Shown: positions 37,052 to 51,475 of the stretch, one piece after another | Position numbering within the stretch: the first letter of the stretch is position 1 | Layout: the number at the start of each line of letters is the position of its first letter | Assembly (NCBI GenBank): GCA_015039315.1 | Contig: WIDE01000016.1 | Location: 1-64,000, forward strand | Origin: Clavulina sp. PMI_390 | Lineage: Eukaryota > Basidiomycota > Agaricomycetes > Cantharellales > Hydnaceae | Length of the DNA stretch: 64,000 nt | Direction of reading: 5' to 3' | Notes under the pieces: model-generated | The model's database searches: none | What the model saw: only the letters and a program-made list of their open reading frames with translations | What the model was told of the DNA's origin: nothing | Program-made: the position numbers and the translations under genes

Positions 37052-37867
37052 GTACATTGACCTGTACTTCAGTTTGATAGACCGAGCTTTGGCTTTGGTG
37101 GGTTTGAGGTGGATATGAGGTATATCTAGATACTCCCGCGACTTCTCTCTCTCTTTCCTTCCCTCCATGACACTGAGGATGTGCTCCCTTCTTTCCTTCA
37201 CCTGCACTCCTCTTGAGCACATCATCTCAATCATCTCTCCTAACATCTGGACTCCATTTCTTTCCCTCTCACCCTTAGCCAACTGCTCCGAATCGTTAAA
37301 TTTACTGTATCATCACGCTTTGCTTTTTCTTGATGACTTTTTTACGTCCCGGCATTCGTTATCTTACTTTGCTTTTGTAGCTCTAGTAACACATCGAATG
37401 CTTTTCGTCTCGAATCTAGTCTGTTCGCGGAATAAAAATAATTCATCCATTCTCTGGCCAAGAGTGAAGGGTTTGAGCTTTGTTTGTTGGTGTCGAGAAG
37501 GCTGAGGAGCGACCATTCTTCCTCTCGATCCCCACGTCATGGGAATTGAATAATGGTTGATGTAGCGTTGCTTGGCTGATACGAAACTCGGGCATTGTGG
37601 CCGTGAAATGAGCTCGAGCGAAAGCCCCGTCTTCCCCTTGACCCCAAACGCATTGTGCAGATTTTACCTGTCCACAGTCAGCTCACACAGCGTCTTCGTC
37701 TAAATCGTCGCGTCGCCTATAAGAATACTAAGCTCACCTACTGTACTACCTCTAATAAGTACGCGCTACCATGGCCGGGGTCCTCTATCGACTTTATATG
37801 GCATGTATGCTTTCTTCTGACGTCTGTGCACCATGGTCATAATCATGTTATACTCTGGTCACTGTAG
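37052..37867. other. intergenic, unresolved 5' end of next gene
   Basis: About 0.8 kb between the PEPCK stop and the first recognised exon of the Gfo/Idh gene. ATGs at 37769 and nearby could start that gene, but no intron joins them in frame with good splice signals. Confidence 0.45.
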
Positions 37868-39639
37868 AGCTTCTACCCTCCTTGCCCTCCGAAAGAAGCC
37901 AATCCCATCAAGTTTGGCATCCTTGGAGCCTCAAGCGTTGCTACCTATGCATTGTTGACTCCTGTCAAATCACACCCTGGCGTCGTGGTTGAGGTAAGTC
38001 GCGGATTCATTGCAGCTTTATCATCCGACCGCTCTTATGTACTAAACCACTTCGCACAATACCGTGCGTCTCTTTTAGGGCGTTGCGGCTAGAGATTATT
38101 CTCGCGCCAAAGCTTTTGCAAAGAGCAATAGCATCCCGAAAGCGTACGCTACCTACGAAGGTGGGCAATTAATATCAAATGCCTTTTCTCTCTCAGCCTT
38201 ATATGCTAATCAGTAGTCCTATAGAGCTTCTCGAAGACCCATCTATCGATGCCGTCTACATTGCTGTAATGCAACCTCCCGATTATGTATCACAGCTCTC
38301 AGTGCTAACATTCGCTTTTTTTTCCTCTTGTTCCAACGACAGCTCACGAACAGTAAGCCTCGCCTGCTCCATGTGCCCGAAGCATGCTAATAATTCAATT
38401 ACCTCCATCCTCAAGGCCATCATGTAAGGTTCATCGTGCATAGGCGTCCTGAAAACCTTTCTCATCATTCTTGCATGCTGTAGTATGAATGGGCTACTAA
38501 ATCTCTTCACGCAGGGAAGCATGTACTCGTGGAAAAACCTATGACGACGAGTTCCGCAGATGCTGCGAAGCTGTTCGCACTGGCAAAAGAGCGAAATTTG
38601 ATAGTGATGGAAGCAAATCACATTCGGTGAGTATCCGCATTACTGAAATCGTAGCTTGCCGAAGTTATGGACGCCCCTCATAATCGTTTCCCTCTCTGGA
38701 ATGCAGTTTCCACCCGACAGCACAAACTATGAAAGCGTTGGTGGACTCGGGTAGGATCGGTAACGTACAGGGCATTGATTCTACGTGGGCCATCTCTTCG
38801 ACCCCTCCAAATGTGAAAAAGACCTCATTGGGTGGCGGGGCGATGGTCTGCGCTGGGTGTAAGTAATTGGTTTTCCTACTTCCCTCTCTTGCCGTAGAAA
38901 CCCACCTCAGATGACTTGTTTCTCTCGTTTCAGGTTATCCTGTCAGCCTGGCTCGATACATTCTTGATGGCGCTGATGCGACCGACGTGCGACTCGTTAG
39001 GACCAAGCCGTTCCCGGATGAGAAGCAATCTGATCAGCACACCTATGTCGAGTGTGATTTCACCTCGCCATCCGATGGCTCCTTGGTCACGGCACTACTT
39101 TCAGCCGATATGGCGTTGCCTCAGCTACTCCCACCTTTCAAGTGGACGTTGAAAATCCAAGGGGATGAGGGAACGTTGTATCTGAACAACTATTTCGCCC
39201 CCAGCATTTTCCATACTATCACCATTACGGAACGTCCTACCGATGCCAATGGAAAGTCCCAGGAGACGATAAGTTATGTCAAGGCCTATTCGTTCAAGGA
39301 GCTTGACCCAAAAGCCAAGGGTGAGGATTGGTGGACAACGTGAGTATAGCATCATCACTAGGTCGTAGCAGGCCTGCCCGACATCATCTGAATATGTTAT
39401 TCCACCAGATATCGTTACCAGTTGGAAGCCTTTATCGATAAGATTAATGGACGCCAACCGCAGACCTGGGTTGACGAGGCGGAAAGTGTGGGATGCCTGG
39501 CAGTACTGGACCGTGCATATGAAGTGGCAAGTTCAAATCCAGTACGCCCTAGCCAATTGGTGTAACGACTAATTTCGGGCATTTTATTTCCTTACAGAAT
39601 GGATTCGGTGCCCGCGCTACCACGAACTACAAAGAATGA
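37868..39639 (+). CDS. Gfo/Idh/MocA oxidoreductase (copy A), 5' end unresolved
   Basis: At least 375 aa; exons 37868-37993, 38079-38160, 38225-38265, 38343-38352 (10 nt), 38416-38423 (8 nt), 38484-38626, 38707-38858, 38934-39339, 39409-39526, 39598-39639. Start codon not found; the matching paralogue begins with Met a few residues earlier. Rossmann part: IKFGILGASSVATYALLTPV, then VAARDYSRAKAFAK, LEDPSIDAVYIA, and AGKHVLVEKPMTTSSADAAK. C-terminal part: LGGGAMVCAGCYPVSLARYI and a tail ending ATTNYKE. The layout resembles dihydrodiol/D-xylose dehydrogenases of the family. The last intron (39527-39597) has a GC donor (GTG|GCAAGT). The stop lies just before a sequence gap, and its last exon is partly repeated on the other side of the gap. 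It is paralogous to copy B at 44206-45991. Confidence 0.88.
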
Positions 39640-39668
39640 TCAGGACTCGTGTCTTAGGTCTCTTGCTA
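39616..39668 (+). repeat. 53-bp repeat, left edge of gap
   Basis: Identical over 53 bp to 39856-39908. It includes the last codons and stop of the copy A oxidoreductase. Most likely an unjoined overlap at a scaffold gap. Confidence 0.95.
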
Positions 39669-39855
39669 NNNNNNNNNNNNNNNNNNNNNNNNNNNNNNNN
39701 NNNNNNNNNNNNNNNNNNNNNNNNNNNNNNNNNNNNNNNNNNNNNNNNNNNNNNNNNNNNNNNNNNNNNNNNNNNNNNNNNNNNNNNNNNNNNNNNNNNN
39801 NNNNNNNNNNNNNNNNNNNNNNNNNNNNNNNNNNNNNNNNNNNNNNNNNNNNNNN
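39669..39855. other. assembly gap (187 N)
   Basis: A run of 187 undetermined bases flanked on both sides by the same 53-bp sequence. Any gene spanning it cannot be read. Confidence 0.99.
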
Positions 39856-39908
39856 GCTACCACGAACTACAAAGAATGATCAGGACTCGTGTCTTAGGTC
39901 TCTTGCTA
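39856..39908 (+). repeat. 53-bp repeat, right edge of gap
   Basis: Exact second copy of 39616-39668, immediately after the gap. Confidence 0.95.
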
Positions 39909-40303
39909 TCTATTGCTTTCGTGCTCGTTGGAGTATCTATTTCCCATGCATCAATCAACCTAATTGGATTTTATTTCGTGATCCTTTCCCCGACTGACAA
40001 CCCATCCTCGAAGACTCTGCTACAGCATCGGAGACGGATTGGCAGCAGCGGGAAGGCAAATCATGACGCTCTGTTTACACATGCTTGGTTGGGCAATTCA
40101 CTCGCCTGAGCGCTCGCCATCCTCGGTACCGTCAAGCGAGTCAAAACCGGAACAAGACATCGTGAAAATGACTGTACGGGAGCCGAAGTGAAACTATTCG
40201 ATCGCACTGCACTGCGTCACTATTTAGGCTCGATGGACCACAAGCTCTTTGGCCCTCAAGAAATCACGCAAAGTCCTGCGAGAGCCTTACAAAGTTATTC
40301 ACA

Positions 40304-43300
40304 ATGGTGTAAGCCCCAGCCGCTCAAGGGATCGTGATACCGATCTCATGAATAACATCTCCACCCATCTTTGCAGCAAATTCTCTATCGGTGAGTGTCC
40401 GCTAACTTTACACCTTCGGTTGCGGCACTGAATGTGTGCTCTAATTCAGACGAGATAAGACAACTCATGGACGTTCCATATAACATCCGTAACATGTCGG
40501 TCATTGCTCATGGTGAGTTCTCGACTTGGTGTTGTTGGCAGCATGAGCTTGGAGCTCAGTTAGTACAATATTAGTTGACCACGGCAAGTCCACCCTCACC
40601 GACTCGCTCGTGGCCAAGGCGGGTATCATTGCCGATGCCCATGCTGGCAGTGCAAGGTTTATGGATACAACGGCTGAAGAAAAGGAACGCGGCATAACGA
40701 TTAAGTCGACTGCTGTCTCGATGTACTTTGAGATGGCCGAGGAGGACGTTGAACTCATCAAGCAGAAGACTCAAGGTATTGTCTCATCATGACTACTGCG
40801 TTCTCTTTCACTACTCCGCACGATGTATAACCTACCTAACCCTCTTATATCACGATAATAGGCCACCACTTCCTGATCAATTTGATCGACTCGCCAGGCC
40901 ATGTCGACTTCTCATCCGAGGTCACTGCTGCTCTCCGTGTCACCGACGGTGCTCTAGTGGTCGTTGACTGTATCGAAGGGGCCTCCGTACAGACTGAGAC
41001 CGTGCTACGACAGGCTCTCACCGAGCGCATCAAGCCCGTCCTAGTGATCAACAAGGTCGATCGTGCCCTTCTCGAGCTGCAGGTTGACAAGGAATCCCTA
41101 TACCAGAGCTTCCAGCGCACGGTTGAGTCTTGCAACGTCATCATCTCTACCTATCAAGAGGCCTCTCTTGGCGATGTTCAAGTCTATCCTGACCAGGGTA
41201 CCGTCGCCTTCGCAGCAGGAATCCACGGCTGGGCGTTCACTCTTAGGCAGTTCGCCAACCGCTATGCCAAAAAGTTCGGGGTCGACAAGAGCAAGATGAT
41301 GTCCAAGTTATGGGGCGACAACTACTTCAACCCTGCTACGAAGAAGTGGACCACCAAGGGCAAGACGGACGACGGCAAGGAGCTTGAGCGTGCTTTCAAT
41401 ATGTTCGTTCTTGACCCTATCTACAAGATCTTCGACGCCATCATGAACGCGAAGAAGGAGGAGGCGTTTACACTTCTACAGAAGCTCGATGTCCACCTGC
41501 TTCAAGCGGAGAGAGACTTGGAAGGAAAGGAGCTCCTCAAAGTTGCCATGCGCAAGTTCCTTCCGGCCGGTGATGCTCTCCTGGAGATGATCGTTATCAA
41601 CCTACCTTCACCCGCTACCGCTCAGCGTTACCGTGTCGACACACTGTACGAGGGTCCCATGGATGACGAATCTGCCGTTGGCATCCGCAACTGTGATCCT
41701 AATGGGCCTCTGGTGGTGTACGTGTCGAAGATGGTGCCGACCTCCGACAAGGGCCGCTTCTACGCCTTTGGGCGCGTTTTCTCTGGAAAAGCCATGGCTG
41801 GCCTGAAAGTTCGCATCCAGGGCCCGAACTACGTTCCGGGCGGAAAGTCAGACCTCTTCGTCAAATCCATCCAGCGTACCGTGCTCATGATGGGCCGTTC
41901 CGTCGAGCCGATCGAGAACGTGCCTGCTGGGAATATCGTGGGGTTAGCTGGTATTGATCAGTTCTTGCTCAAGAGTGGCACACTCACGACGTCTGAGACT
42001 GCCCATAACATGAAGGTCATGAAGTTCTCTGTCTCTCCTGTCGTGCAACTGGCTGTCGAGACGAGAAACCCCGGAGATCTGCCCAAGCTCGTGGAAGGCC
42101 TGAAACGACTCTCCAAGTCTGACCCTTGCGTGCAGACCTGGATCTCCGAATCTGGGGAGCACATCATTGCCGGTGCTGGCGAGCTTCATCTGGAAATCTG
42201 CTTCAAGGTAAGCTAATCAATTCGGTCTGATTGGTTACCAATTGTATATTTCTCAATCACCCGTCTTCGTTGATGAACGCAGGACCTCGAGCAAGAGCAC
42301 GCTGGTGTTCCTCTCAAACAAGGGCGCCCCATCGTTGGATATCGTGAGACAGTCAAGGCCGCATCCTCCATGACCGCACTCTCCAAATCGCAGAACAAGC
42401 ACAACCGCCTCTACGTTTCTGCGCTTCCACTCGAAGAAGAGCTCGTCCGCGAGATTGAGGCTGGAAAGATACACGCTCGTGACGATTTCAAAGCCCGCGC
42501 TCGTGTCCTCGCTGATGAACATGGATGGGACGTTGGCGATGCTCGCAAGATCTGGTGCTTTGGACCAGATACCACTGGTCCAAACTTGCTCGTCGACGTC
42601 ACCAAGGGTGTGCAGTACCTAAACGAGATAAAGGACTCTTGTGTAGCCGGCTTCCAGTGGGCGACCAGGGAGGGTGTCTGTGCCCAAGAGAGTATGCGTG
42701 GTGTTCGTTTCAACATCGTCGATGTCACTGTGCGTCTCGATTTCGCCTCTCCTTTCCTGTGGCATTCGCCTCCACCTCGTGATGTGAAGCTAACAAGCAC
42801 TACTCTCCCATAGTTACATACCGATACCATCCATCGCGGTGGTGGCCAGATCCTGCCGCTATGTCGACGTGTCTGCTATGCCGCATGCCTCCTTGCCACT
42901 CCTGGTCTTCAAGAGCCTATATATCTTGGTATGTGTCACCCGACACTCACTACCATTGGCCCAGCTGACGATTGGTTCTTATCTACCGCAGTTGAGATAC
43001 AGTGTCCAGAGAGGGCCATTGGTGGTATCTACTCAGTGCTCAACCGTCGCCGTGGTCAGGTGTTCTCTGAAGAGCAACGTCCAGGCGTAAGTCCCGTTTT
43101 TCCTCGCTGAATGGGACCAGTCTTCTCACATCGTCTCATGTTACCTTAGACACCAATGTTCACAGTGAAAGCTTACCTTCCTGTCAGCGAATCCTTCGGT
43201 TTCGCGGCTGATCTTCGTAGCCAGACTCAGGGACAGGCTTTCCCTCAGTCTGTCTTTGACCACTACGAGGTCATGAGTGGTTGTGAGTGCTTCTTAGCTG

Positions 43301-43509
43301 CTATTCTGTCCTATGGCAGCTCGTTGATCACATCACTTTTCAGCTCCTCTCGACGCTGGTAGTGGTGTTGCGAAGATCGTGACCGAAATCCGTGTCCGCA
43401 AGGGTCTCAAGCCAGAGATCCCTCCTCTAGATGAGTACTATGATAAGTACGTCATTTTCTTAGCCTCTCGGTCCTCTATCAATCTCAATATTCCCCGCTT
43501 AGGTTGTAA
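40304..43509 (+). CDS. EFT2: translation elongation factor 2
   Basis: 842 aa, exactly the eukaryotic EF-2 length; the GTPase that translocates tRNA-mRNA on the ribosome. Eleven exons: 40304-40308 (5 nt), 40377-40390 (14 nt), 40450-40512, 40575-40775, 40862-42207, 42283-42729, 42814-42928, 42992-43086, 43150-43282, 43344-43446, 43503-43509. The start gives [15 protein letters not shown] motifs: [14 protein letters not shown] (P-loop), [34 protein letters not shown]. Domain IV keeps the diphthamide loop [14 protein letters not shown] with its His, and the C-terminus runs [18 protein letters not shown] to EYYDKL. This is the functional copy; a degenerate paralogue with the same exon pattern lies at 15.4-18.4 kb. 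It sits between two inverted Gfo/Idh paralogues. Confidence 0.97.
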
Positions 43510-44205
43510 ACAAACTGACTCTTCAGTGCCTGGTTATTTATCGTGATCTATTCTTCGTGTTTCTTGAACCTTGATACCCTTTCAACCTTTGTCATTCGTC
43601 GCTTTTGTTTTGCACCTTTCTCATTCGTCTCCCAAAGTTTTGCGTTGTTTTTCCCTTTTCCATGTCTTTTTTCCGTTGCTTCATGGTGGGTGTTCTGCCA
43701 CCGGGTGTTTGAACTCTTCCTCGCATGTACTTAGCCTCTACCCATTTTCCAGCGTAGAGTCGAGGACTGGTTCTACAGAAATGGATTTTTTGCATGCCTC
43801 CATCGAAACGCCTGTACCATTGCGCCGATCTCCCGATATTGACATGGCTCTGGAATCGACGAGTTTACCATGCTACTATCAAAGGGCCAATTCTGGGCCT
43901 GGAGGCTCTGTCGCACAAAACATCCAGCCGCAACTAGTCGATCACACCCATAAGATCGCTGACCAAATCTTATCAACTTGACATGCCGATGGCAGCAGCG
44001 AGTATACTATTTCGAAGGACATTCAGGAAACAAACTTGTATGAAGGATATTTGAGGACGCGAGGGCGTAAGGTTCTCATAAACGAGAAGAAGCTGGAAAT
44101 TCTATCGCTGTAAACTCATAGTCCAAGGGTATTTGTGATCGAGGAGATCAAAAGAATCTGTTTAGTATGTAGACAGTAGGAGCAGAGTGCAATGCCAAAG
44201 CTAGA
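43510..44205. other. intergenic between convergent genes
   Basis: About 0.7 kb of 3' flanks of EF-2 (+) and Gfo/Idh copy B (-). T-rich after the EF-2 stop. Open frames here overlap one another and lack family features. Confidence 0.5.
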
Positions 44206-45991
44206 TCACCCCTTGTAATTGGTCCCAAGGCGTGGACCAAGACCATTCTATGCAGGCGTTGAAATCAGCTGCTGTGAAGGGATATAGTTATTTGATTGGG
44301 GAACCTACCAGTTCGTAAGCACGTTCCAGGACCTCCATAACGCCAACACTTTCTGCTTCGTTGATGAATGTCTGAGGTGTTCGTCCCCTGATTTTGTCGA
44401 CAAATGCTTCGAGCTGGTAGCGATAGCTGGTAGAGCAGGCGTAAGTAGATTGACGGTAGATGTAGCGATCATGATACGAAGGGCTTACTTCGACCACCAA
44501 GACTCGCCCTTGATCGTCGGGTCAAGCTCCTGGAAGGTGTACGCCTTGATATACTCGTGGGTTTCTTTCACTTTTCCATTGGCGGCTGTAGTCTTGCTCG
44601 TAACTGTGATTGTGTGGAAAAGGTTTGGGGCCATGTAGTTGTTGTATGACAAGCTTCCTCTGTCGCCGTATATCTTGAGCATAGCTTCCATAGGTGGGAT
44701 GGGAATCTTCTTGCTGGGTTGTCCAATATCAGCCCAAAGGAGGGCCGTGACCTTGGATTGGGAGGCACCAGATTGGGGACTTGGAAAGTCACACTCAACG
44801 TAGGTATTTTGGTCGGATTTCTTCCCGTCAGTGAATTCACCGCTTTTGATGAGGCGCATATCCAATGGTTTAGCCCCATCGAGAATGTATTGGGCCAGGC
44901 ACACGGCATAGCCTGATCACAATTGACAGTATGGGGGCTGTCAGCCTCTGGACTGCGTCTTGAGAGACCAAAAAGTTTTCGGAACGAGAGGACTTACAGC
45001 CGCCATTAATCATCGCACCACCACCAAGAGAGTAGTTCCTCACATTTGGGGGTGCTTGAACCGCGGAAGGTGTAGCAAACATGGACTCAATTCGCTGAAT
45101 GCTGCCGATTCGACCAGAGTCAGCAAGAACCTTCATGGTCCTTACTGCTGGGTGGAAGCTAAATGAGGGTTGATAGATTTGTATCAACGAGGGGACTGGG
45201 AGGTGAGGCCTCGTGGCCATGAGTGATGATGTATGATACATACCGAAGATGGAAAGCCTCCATGATCACTAGATTTAACTCATTGGCCACCGCAAAGAGC
45301 TTCACGGCGTCTGCCGTGGTCGTTACCATAGGTTTCTCGACAAGGACGTGCTTTCCCGCACGGAGTGACTTCAAGGCCCACTCGAACTGTTTGAGATCAC
45401 GTCAGGGATTCGGCAGCGAGATCTCAAAGCGCAGAGGAGGTGAGCTGACATGATGACCTTTGAATGCCACACATAGAGACCAATCATTAGAAACCCTTAT
45501 TCGATCCATAAGTCAGACATGGCACTCACTGTTAGGAAGCTATGAAGGCAAGGGATAGCGGAAGCGTATAGATAATCAGTCTGCGGATTGATACCGGCAG
45601 CGTTGAGATAATACTTACCGCAATGTAGACGACGTCGATAGAAGGGTCATCTAGCAACGCTGTGGTGGAGGGAGTGTTCAGTAGAGTTATGAAGCAGTGT
45701 CCCATCATCAACAATATACCTTGATAGGATGGGAACGTCCTGGAAATACCATGTTTCTTTGCAAACTTTTTGGCACGCTCGTGGTCTCTTGCGGCGACAG
45801 CCTATGTGAGCAGATAAATTCTCAGGGTTGTCGTGGCTAGGGAGGGATATGCAGGAGAGGGTACATACTTCGACGATAGCCCCTGGATGTGACTTGACTG
45901 GATTGATAAGAGCAAAGCCCGCCACGTCGGCTGCACCAAGAATACCAAATTTGAGGGCGTCCTGCTCCTTGGGCGGACTTGGCGGGCTCAT
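44206..45991 (-). CDS. Gfo/Idh/MocA oxidoreductase (copy B)
   Basis: 383 aa; exons 45991-45869, 45801-45720, 45659-45619, 45539-45530 (10 nt), 45457-45450 (8 nt), 45386-45244, 45158-44998, 44912-44489, 44426-44309, 44247-44206, all in frame. Start MSPPSPPKEQDALKFGIL, with the nucleotide-binding LGAADVAGFALINPVKSHPG. Then AVAARDHERAKKFAKKHGI, LLDDPSIDVVYIA, AGKHVLVEKPMVTTTADAVK, a catalytic-domain segment LGGGAMINGGCYAVCLAQYI and ESWWSK. Compared with copy A, seven of ten exons have identical length, including the 10- and 8-nt microexons, so the pair arose by duplication and inversion around the EF-2 gene. The substrate is unknown; dihydrodiol or D-xylose dehydrogenase-type activity is a family-level guess. 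Confidence 0.92.
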
Positions 45992-47320
45992 GAACTGCCG
46001 TACGTCGAGCGCACCAGTCAATTCGGGGCGTAAGTTAATGAGGAGATGTGACGCGCCTTATAGGTGCGAGAAACGACTCCAGCCATATTGAAATCAGCAA
46101 GGGGTAGCAACAAGGCTCGTGGAAGTGCAAGCTAAAGAAAGACTTTATGCTTTCGTGATGACTTATATGTCAGCTCAACGCCGATGCACGGTCGGGCACT
46201 CTCGAGGTTACGCTATACAGACAAAGAACCTGCCGAAATGAGTCATCAATTTGCTTGTCAGCTTTAATACACTTTCTTAGCGCGGTTTAAGCACTCAATA
46301 TCAAGGTTTTCGGAAGGTGCAAGATGTTCAGAGGTCAAGTCAAGAGTGTTCCTCCAATCATTAGATGTGCTTTGGACTTATTTCGGTAGAGAGATACCGG
46401 TCATGATAGCAGCCATTTTATAGGCATAATATTGCCAAGTGAAGTTGTGGGCTTGTGTCGAGACTTAGTACGAGACAACCTCAGCACATAGGGTCGAGTG
46501 TGGGAACCTGTGACGTAACCAATGGCTTTCTTTGAGCCATTTTGTCCTACTTTTGCCAAGACACCCTATCTATTATTGCTGTGCGCTAGGATCTCAAATA
46601 AAGCTTTTAGCTTGGGCTTTTTGCATGCCACAGAAAGCAGTGAACTCAATATTCATTGACAAGCGCCCTGAAGCATCTCACGATTTTCATCACTCCAACC
46701 GCCTTCGCCGACGAGATCATACAGGAGTTCTTGCAGAAAATGCAGCGTTCTCTCGTGGTTCAAGCTCTCCATGAAACCCCCTGCCTAGCTACGAGTCATG
46801 AGTGGACTTTTCTAGTGCAATCATACAACCAATGCTTGAAACCTTGCTCTGGCATCCACCCTCCTTTGACCTTAGAGATTGTAACCTAGTGGGTCATAAC
46901 TTCCAACGACCCCACTATTTGAAGTGCGTTGATGCTGCCAGTATCGCGAGTACAACGTAAATTTCGACATCTCGAGGAGTGGCTTTTTCCCACTCCACAC
47001 CCTCAAGTAACCGACATGCTTGCAACTACGTAAATTTGGCCAACCCAACTCTTTCCTCTTTGTCAATACGAGTGACGATACACAGAACTTGGTCGGTTCT
47101 CGGGGTTAAATGCCGAGGGCCGTAAACCCATCAACCATTATTGCTATGGGTTGCTACTGATGACTCCTCGTTCATCACGCGAATTGGCGGCCTCGCGCAC
47201 ACCAGGCGCATCACAACTGTCTTGGCACCCCATGTGCGAGCAGATTGAAACGTACCCTTGTACATCATTCGTCGCCAAGTCCGCACCGCCCATGACTCCC
47301 TATAACCAAAAGCTGAGGGC
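45992..47320. other. intergenic, no gene seen
   Basis: 1.3 kb between the copy B start (-) and the secreted protein promoter (+). Short frames only; no RNA gene or repeat recognised. Confidence 0.5.
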
Positions 47321-47328
47321 ATAAATAT
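47321..47328 (+). promoter_or_regulatory. TATA-like box of the secreted protein gene
   Basis: ATAAATAT, about 75 bp upstream of the ATG at 47403, followed by a CT-rich leader. Confidence 0.5.
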
Positions 47329-47402
47329 GGGAGCAATTTGGCTATTCTCCCTAACTCCTCATCAGCCCCTCTGACCACCCACACTCAGCTCATCGCCTCA
47401 GC

Positions 47403-48385
47403 ATGCTTTCCCCGGTTTCGGTTTTTACTACACTCTTTTTGGCTGCTACCTCGACTCTTGCTGCGCCCGCTGCTCTAGAGGAGAGGGATAGCCCGAAGTG
47501 TGTGACCTACAGCTCTGGGTTCCTCGCTACGGGACTCACCAGTGGTGAGTTACGGCCCACGTTTTACCCCAGCACTCTCCTCTTTAGAGCGGCCGATTCT
47601 GATATAAGGTTTAACCCACGACATTTATAGGTAGTTGGTATCCTTTCTCCCTCAACTCGGATAACCAGTTTATCTACACCAGCCCTTCCGGCGGAAGCAT
47701 CTGGGCTCAGTTCCAGGTACGCTACATAGAGCCTCCTCACATTATCAATTCTAGCACCATCTGACTGAGAAATGGCCGATAACTACTTTAGACTTGTGAG
47801 CCAAATTACGCTGGTGCAGCGAACGCTATTGGTGATCCCAGAGTATATGGACGTATCTATGTCCCTGATAGCAAATCATGTGTTGCTGTGGATCCGGTGC
47901 GTTTCCCTCAGCTCATGAAGTTCTCTACCAGCATCGTTGCTCATACGATCTTTCCTTAGGATGCTGGTACTGCGAACCTTGTGAGCTGCTTGAATAGCGC
48001 GTCTGGCGCGATGGGAACTGCGGCATCCGCCCCTCAGAACTTTGCATTCGATGGCCTCAATCTCTATTGGGTACGTGCATATTTGTCCTCACCACGCATT
48101 CGGCTCTTCGATCATTCGCTGATGTTATGGAATCATTGTTCCTGATATATCATCTCCCTGCTCTAGTACGGCTCAGGAGATGTTAGCCTCAACCGCCCTT
48201 CCGCCGGCTCCTGCATTGGGTACTACGCTTACCTTCATGGGTCAAATTTTGCCAGCCCACCGGACCGCATGCCCGTGGTGACTGAGGACAACATGGTGCA
48301 GTATGTTTGCGAGTATAAGAACGGTGATGCCGATATCTTCGCTGCCCTGCGTGAGACACCATCAGGCACTGTATCATCGCCATAA
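47403..48385 (+). CDS. small secreted six-cysteine protein
   Basis: 220 aa; exons 47403-47544, 47631-47716, 47792-47896, 47960-48070, 48167-48385, all in frame. The N-terminus (residues 1-20, ending TSTLAAPAA) is a typical signal peptide, followed by LEERDSP, a possible pro-segment. The mature part has six Cys (SPKCVTYS, QTCEPNY, KSCVAVD, VSCLNS, GSCIGYY, YVCEYK), enough for three disulfides, and a Trp/Tyr/Gly-rich sequence with GSWYPFSLNSDNQF and GLNLYWYGSGDVSL. No transmembrane segment or GPI-like tail. The spacing hints at a beta-trefoil or similar small extracellular fold, but I do not recognise a family. Candidate extracellular or effector-like protein. Confidence 0.85.
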
Positions 48386-49391
48386 ACGGTGGAATTTCTG
48401 GAGCACGGACCCATACCTTCAAATCGGACAGTACACTACTGAACCAGTTCTCTAATTGCACAATATGTCATTCATTGTCCCTTAGTTTGCAATCCATTTA
48501 GTGTTCAATCGGCATCTCTCTTTCTGGTAGGCGGATGGTCCCCAGGATAACCGAACTGAAATGGCATGTGAGATCATTGGAGGCAATATTCTGGCTGGAC
48601 CCCTACGACGACGCTGGTTTTCCGGGGTTTCAGACTCCGACACAGCCTTCGCTAGCTATTTTCACGCTTTGCAAAGCTTCAAAAAGCGTCCAGGGTCTCC
48701 CGTTGAGTCACCCGGACATTCCGGGTGCTCGAGGAACTCGGAGGTAGCGGTCAATCGCGGTTGGCCCCGATAATTAAATCGATAGTTCAATAGCTCCTAA
48801 AGCCGCAACAGTGGCTTCAAGATCCCTTTTGCAAGCCTCAGATCTGGATCTGACGCCGCATTTTGCGCGCAAAGTGACCATGTTCCGTTCACCATCGTAC
48901 GTCGTCATACGAGAAATTCATGGGAGCCTGATGCCCCAACCGTTTCTCCTTGCCGTCAGTGCATATGACTCGACGATATTTCAATCGTACGGGTGTTGGT
49001 CATGGCGTAGATGTTGCGTAGATATAGTAAATCGCGCCACTTGTCTTTTTTCAGCCCCGAAAACGTACTTAGTTTCTTACATCTTAACTGGGAGCTAGTT
49101 TGTCATCTCTATACGCCCCGGCCAGCTTCCGACTGGATGATGTGTAGATGACTCAGGATGGAGCGTCGGTGCTTGAGTGAGCGAAGCCACCTCGCCGCGG
49201 GTTCGGCTGGGGAGGCAGTCTGAATCAGCATCTCTCTGTATAATTGCATGTACGTGTAGTGGTCAGATTTTCGACGCCCGTGCGTTGCGAGAATTGCGCT
49301 CTACTATTTTGGGGCATTGGGGGAAGATCGTCTTTTTCTGCCATTTGACTCGGAAGGCCGTGTCAGCCCAACCGTGACAGGGCGGCGGCCA
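48386..49391. other. intergenic, no gene seen
   Basis: 1 kb between the secreted protein and the GAPDH promoter. Only unremarkable short frames. Confidence 0.5.
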
Positions 49392-49397
49392 TATAAG
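49392..49397 (+). promoter_or_regulatory. TATA box of the GAPDH gene
   Basis: TATAAG in GGCCATATAAGAAC, 89 bp upstream of the ATG at 49481, followed by the long CT/CA-rich leader typical of strongly expressed fungal genes. Confidence 0.65.
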
Positions 49398-49480
49398 AAC
49401 AAACAAGCTCGAGCCCCAACTTGCTTCTCCCCGTCAACACTTCTACCCCCCAACACCCAATCAACCAACTCCAATCCACT

Positions 49481-51475
<1,995 letters not shown>

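Noticed and set aside
43571..43981. 136-aa frame after EF-2
   Set aside because: It starts in the T-rich 3' region of EF-2 and competes with other overlapping frames; low-complexity hydrophobic start only.
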